7,894 bases of DNA from an uncultured Brevundimonas sp. (GTDB lineage Bacteria; Pseudomonadota; Alphaproteobacteria; Caulobacterales; Caulobacteraceae): contig CAMLNY010000039.1 in assembly GCA_946481405.1 (NCBI GenBank), positions 1-7,894 of the forward strand. Reading direction: 5' to 3'. The notes below the pieces were generated by a model. The model did not search any database, was not told the origin of the DNA, and saw nothing but the letters and a program-made list of their open reading frames with translations. Below, in pieces: positions 6,078 to 7,894 of this stretch (the first letter of the stretch is position 1; every line of letters begins with the position of its first letter). Position numbers and translations under genes: made by a program.

Positions 6078-6725
6078 ATGACTGACTCCCGCGACGACTT
6101 CGACGGCTCCCGGCTGCGGCCGATCTGGGATGCGAACCCGTCGCGCCCGGCGTGGCGCAGCGACGGAAGCCAAACCCTGTTCGAGAACCCGTGGCTGAGC
6201 CTGACCTCCCACCCGGCGACGGCGCCGACGGGGGCGCCGGCGACCTATGTCGTCATGCGGCCGAAGAACATGGCGGTCGGGGTGCTGCCGATCCATGCGG
6301 ACGGGACGGTGACCCTCGTCGGACAGGCGCGGTTCGCCCTGGCCAACTATTCCTGGGAGATGCCGGAGGGCGGGGCGCCCCATGACGAGGATCCGCTGGA
6401 AGGGGTGAAGCGCGAGCTGGCCGAGGAGGCCGGGCTGGCGGCGAAGTCGTGGCGCGAGGTGCTGCGGATGGAGCTGTCCAACTCCGTCACCGACGAGCGC
6501 GCGATCACCTGGCTGGCCTGGGACCTGACCGAGGTCGACAAGGCGCCCGATCCGACCGAGGTGATCGAGCTGACCCGCGTGCCGTTCATGACGCTGATCG
6601 CCGAGATCGATCGGGGCGCGATCCGCGACGCCCTGACCGTGGCGACGGCCTTGCGCGCCTATCACATGGCGCGGGAGCATCTGATCCCGGGCTGGCTGGC
6701 GCACGCCATGCTGACGCGGGTATGA
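6078..6725 (+). CDS. Nudix hydrolase, ADP-ribose pyrophosphatase-like
   Basis: Nudix enzymes hydrolyse nucleoside diphosphates linked to another group, using divalent metal held by the Nudix box. Here the box fits the consensus GX5EX7REUXEEXGU exactly, from Gly98 to Leu120: GGAPHDE, then seven residues, then RELAEEAGL, with the metal ligands in Glu113, Glu116 and Glu117. The segment before it, VGQARFALANYSWEMPEGG (81-99), resembles ADP-sugar/ADP-ribose pyrophosphatases (NudF-like), as does the overall size of 215 residues and the N-terminal strand region that such dimeric enzymes use. The substrate is therefore inferred, not shown. Start is uncertain: GTG 6057, ATG 6069 and ATG 6078 are all in frame and none has a good ribosome binding site; I chose 6078 because MTDSRDDF looks like the natural beginning. 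It ends 19 bases before cysE, suggesting a shared transcript. Confidence 0.93.
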   Translation: MTDSRDDFDGSRLRPIWDANPSRPAWRSDGSQTLFENPWLSLTSHPATAPTGAPATYVVMRPKNMAVGVLPIHADGTVTLVGQARFALANYSWEMPEGGAPHDEDPLEGVKRELAEEAGLAAKSWREVLRMELSNSVTDERAITWLAWDLTEVDKAPDPTEVIELTRVPFMTLIAEIDRGAIRDALTVATALRAYHMAREHLIPGWLAHAMLTRV

Positions 6726-6734
6726 TGGCCAGAT

Positions 6735-6738
6735 GGAG
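6735..6738 (+). promoter_or_regulatory. Ribosome binding site deciding the cysE start
   Basis: GGAG at 6735-6738 lies six bases before ATG 6745. The upstream in-frame ATG at 6733 overlaps this site and has only GGCC ahead of it, so 6745 is the better start. Confidence 0.6.
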
Positions 6739-6744
6739 CCGGTG

Positions 6745-7566
6745 ATGCCCAAACTCGAAGTCGTGACGTCGCAGAGCGGCGTGTGGAGCCAGCTACGCGC
6801 CTCGGCCGAGGAAGCTGCGCGCAGCGAGCCGCATCTCGGCTCGTTGATGAACGCGACCATCCTCTCGCACCTGGACCTGGCCAACGCGCTGAGCTTCCAG
6901 ATCGCGAGGAAGATCGGCGATGCGGAACTGGCCCCTATGAGCGTGCGTGAGGTCTGCGCCTTCGCCTTCTGGTCGGAGCCGGCGATCGTCGCAGCGGCGG
7001 AAGCGGATCTTCAGGCGGTGGCCGAGCGCGATCCGGCGATCAAGACGCTGTTGCAGCCGTTTCTCTACTTCAAGGGCTTCCAGGCGCTGCAGGCGTCCCG
7101 GGTGGCGCACTGGTTGTGGACTCAAGGGAGAGAGACGCTCGCCTTCCACTTCCAGAGCCGGATTTCCGAGCTGTTCCAGATCGACATCCACCCAGCCGCG
7201 CGGATGGGCTCGGGCCTGTTCCTGGATCACGGTACGGGCATCGTCATCGGCGAGACGGCGGTGGTCGGCGACGAGGTGTCGATGCTGCATGGGGTGACCC
7301 TGGGCGGGACCGGCGCCGAGCGCGGCGATCGGCATCCGAAGATCGGCAAGGGCGTGCTGCTGGGCGCGGGCGCCAAGGTGCTGGGCAATATCGTGGTCGG
7401 CGACTACGCCAAGGTGGCGTCCGGCTCGGTGGTGCTGAAGCCGGTGCCGGCGGGCTGCACCGTGGCCGGGGTTCCCGCGCGGCTGGTCAACTGTCCGACC
7501 GAGGCCGAGCCTGCGCGGACGATGGACCATACGCTGGCCGACATCGTCTATGACTTCGTCATCTAG
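6745..7566 (+). CDS. cysE: Serine O-acetyltransferase CysE
   Basis: Transfers acetyl from acetyl-CoA to L-serine, giving O-acetylserine, the carbon skeleton for cysteine synthesis by O-acetylserine sulfhydrylase. With the start at 6745 it has 273 residues, the same length as the Escherichia coli enzyme. The N-terminal helical SATase domain is about 12-140. The left-handed beta-helix of hexapeptide repeats is about 145-245 (for example IGETAVVGDEVSMLHGVTLG at 168-187 and ASGSVVLKPVPAGCTVAGVP at 225-244). Active-site residues are present: Asp147 in DIHP, the Asp160-His161 pair, and Arg196-His197 in DRHPKIG. The chain ends in isoleucine after an acidic tail (DHTLADIVYDFVI), the feature by which CysE inserts into the CysK active site to form the cysteine synthase complex. 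It is 19 bases behind the Nudix gene and 63 bases ahead of the DUF3126 gene. No cysK is in the window. Confidence 0.97.
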   Translation: MPKLEVVTSQSGVWSQLRASAEEAARSEPHLGSLMNATILSHLDLANALSFQIARKIGDAELAPMSVREVCAFAFWSEPAIVAAAEADLQAVAERDPAIKTLLQPFLYFKGFQALQASRVAHWLWTQGRETLAFHFQSRISELFQIDIHPAARMGSGLFLDHGTGIVIGETAVVGDEVSMLHGVTLGGTGAERGDRHPKIGKGVLLGAGAKVLGNIVVGDYAKVASGSVVLKPVPAGCTVAGVPARLVNCPTEAEPARTMDHTLADIVYDFVI

Positions 7567-7629
7567 GGTTTTCTTCGCGGAGCCGTCACTCTAGGGTCCG
7601 CGCCTTCAATCCAGACCACCGAGGCCCCC

Positions 7630-7842
7630 GTGACCAACGAAGACATGAAGCGCATCGAGACGCACCTGAAGCGCACCTTCAACACGGGCGGGATCATCGT
7701 GAAGGCCCGGCCGAAGGTGAACGACTCGGCCGAGGTCTACGTCGGCGACGAGTTCATCGGCGTCGTCTTCGAGGACGAGGACGAGGACGGCAGCTTCATG
7801 TTCGAGATGGCCATCCTGGCCGAGGACCTGCCGGCCGCCTGA
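7630..7842 (+). CDS. DUF3126 family small protein
   Basis: A 70-residue protein of the DUF3126 family, small acidic proteins known from Alphaproteobacteria with no assigned function. It begins at GTG 7630, supported by GAGG at 7621-7624 five bases upstream. Visible features: a basic N-terminal helix EDMKRIETHLKRTF (4-17), the family core VKARPKVNDSAEVYVGDEFIGVV (24-46, with the usual RPK-NDSAEVY-GDEFIGV pattern), a strongly acidic loop FEDEDEDG (47-54), and a closing hydrophobic strand FMFEMAILAEDL (56-67). No signal peptide, membrane span or catalytic triad can be seen. It follows cysE and is the last gene before the hairpin at the window end, so it may be cotranscribed with cysE. The alternation of strands suggests a small beta-rich domain (inference). 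Confidence 0.9.
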   Translation: MTNEDMKRIETHLKRTFNTGGIIVKARPKVNDSAEVYVGDEFIGVVFEDEDEDGSFMFEMAILAEDLPAA

Positions 7843-7870
7843 TCGGCGTAGAAGGCCGGACACGAAAACG

Positions 7871-7894
7871 CCCGGGCGGTTTGCACCGCCCGGG
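7871..7894 (+). terminator. Likely (possibly bidirectional) rho-independent terminator
   Basis: CCCGGGCGGT (7871-7880) pairs perfectly with ACCGCCCGGG (7885-7894) around the 4-base loop TTGC: a 10-bp GC-rich stem 28 bases after the DUF3126 stop. The window ends at the last stem base, so a T-run on this strand cannot be seen. On the other strand the stem is followed by CGTTTTC, so it could also end a convergent transcript entering from the right. Confidence 0.75.

Noticed and set aside
6042..6884. 280-codon minus-strand open frame across the Nudix gene and the start of cysE
   Set aside because: Arg/Pro/Gln-rich shadow; the plus strand has an exact Nudix box and the start of CysE.
1..7894. Nitro-compound degradation cluster (nitronate monooxygenase plus nitroreductase)
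   Set aside because: The two genes are about 4.5 kb apart, separated by unrelated genes in both orientations, with no shared regulatory signal.
1..7894. Mobile element, phage, CRISPR or defence island
   Set aside because: No transposase, integrase, long terminal repeats, tRNA attachment site, spaced repeats or known defence protein is seen, and base composition looks even across the window.

Overview
This is a GC-rich, gene-dense stretch of chromosome with ten protein genes, nine apparently intact (one of them cut by the window edge) and one visibly broken. Codon use with G/C at third positions, a DUF3126 gene (a family known from Alphaproteobacteria), a one-domain QueF and the general style of the proteins point to an alphaproteobacterium, most likely in the Caulobacteraceae (Brevundimonas-like). 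The genus is inference from protein style; no rRNA or other marker is present. I see no rRNA, tRNA, CRISPR array, insertion sequence, integrase or phage gene, and no gene-free stretch longer than about 150 bases.

Layout. The left edge holds most of a nitronate monooxygenase gene (minus strand, C-terminus outside the window). It diverges from queF, which encodes the NADPH-dependent nitrile reductase of queuosine biosynthesis. queF converges, with 6 bases between the stops, on a short-chain dehydrogenase/reductase (SDR) gene that carries two lesions: the Rossmann glycine motif is missing in frame, and a frameshift lies just after the catalytic Tyr/Lys. Across a 141-base intergenic region, that SDR diverges from an intact AraC-family regulator of the AraC_N type, a common regulator-target arrangement. 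Next comes an eight-span DUF817 (YoaT-like) membrane protein. It converges on a secreted alginate-lyase-like protein so tightly that both stop codons share one CTAG. A YdjA-type nitroreductase lies upstream of the lyase on the same strand.

On the right, a Nudix hydrolase (ADP-ribose pyrophosphatase-like), the serine acetyltransferase CysE and a small DUF3126 protein run in one direction with short gaps. A perfect 10-bp GC hairpin ends the window behind them, so they may form one transcription unit.

Functionally this is mainly housekeeping and accessory metabolism (tRNA modification, cysteine synthesis, flavin oxidoreductases, nucleotide-sugar hydrolysis) rather than one dedicated pathway. 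I found no convincing new multi-gene system. The points most worth checking are the doubly damaged SDR beside its intact regulator, the altered active-site motifs of the alginate-lyase-like protein, the shared CTAG stops, and the two uncharacterised families (DUF817 and DUF3126).
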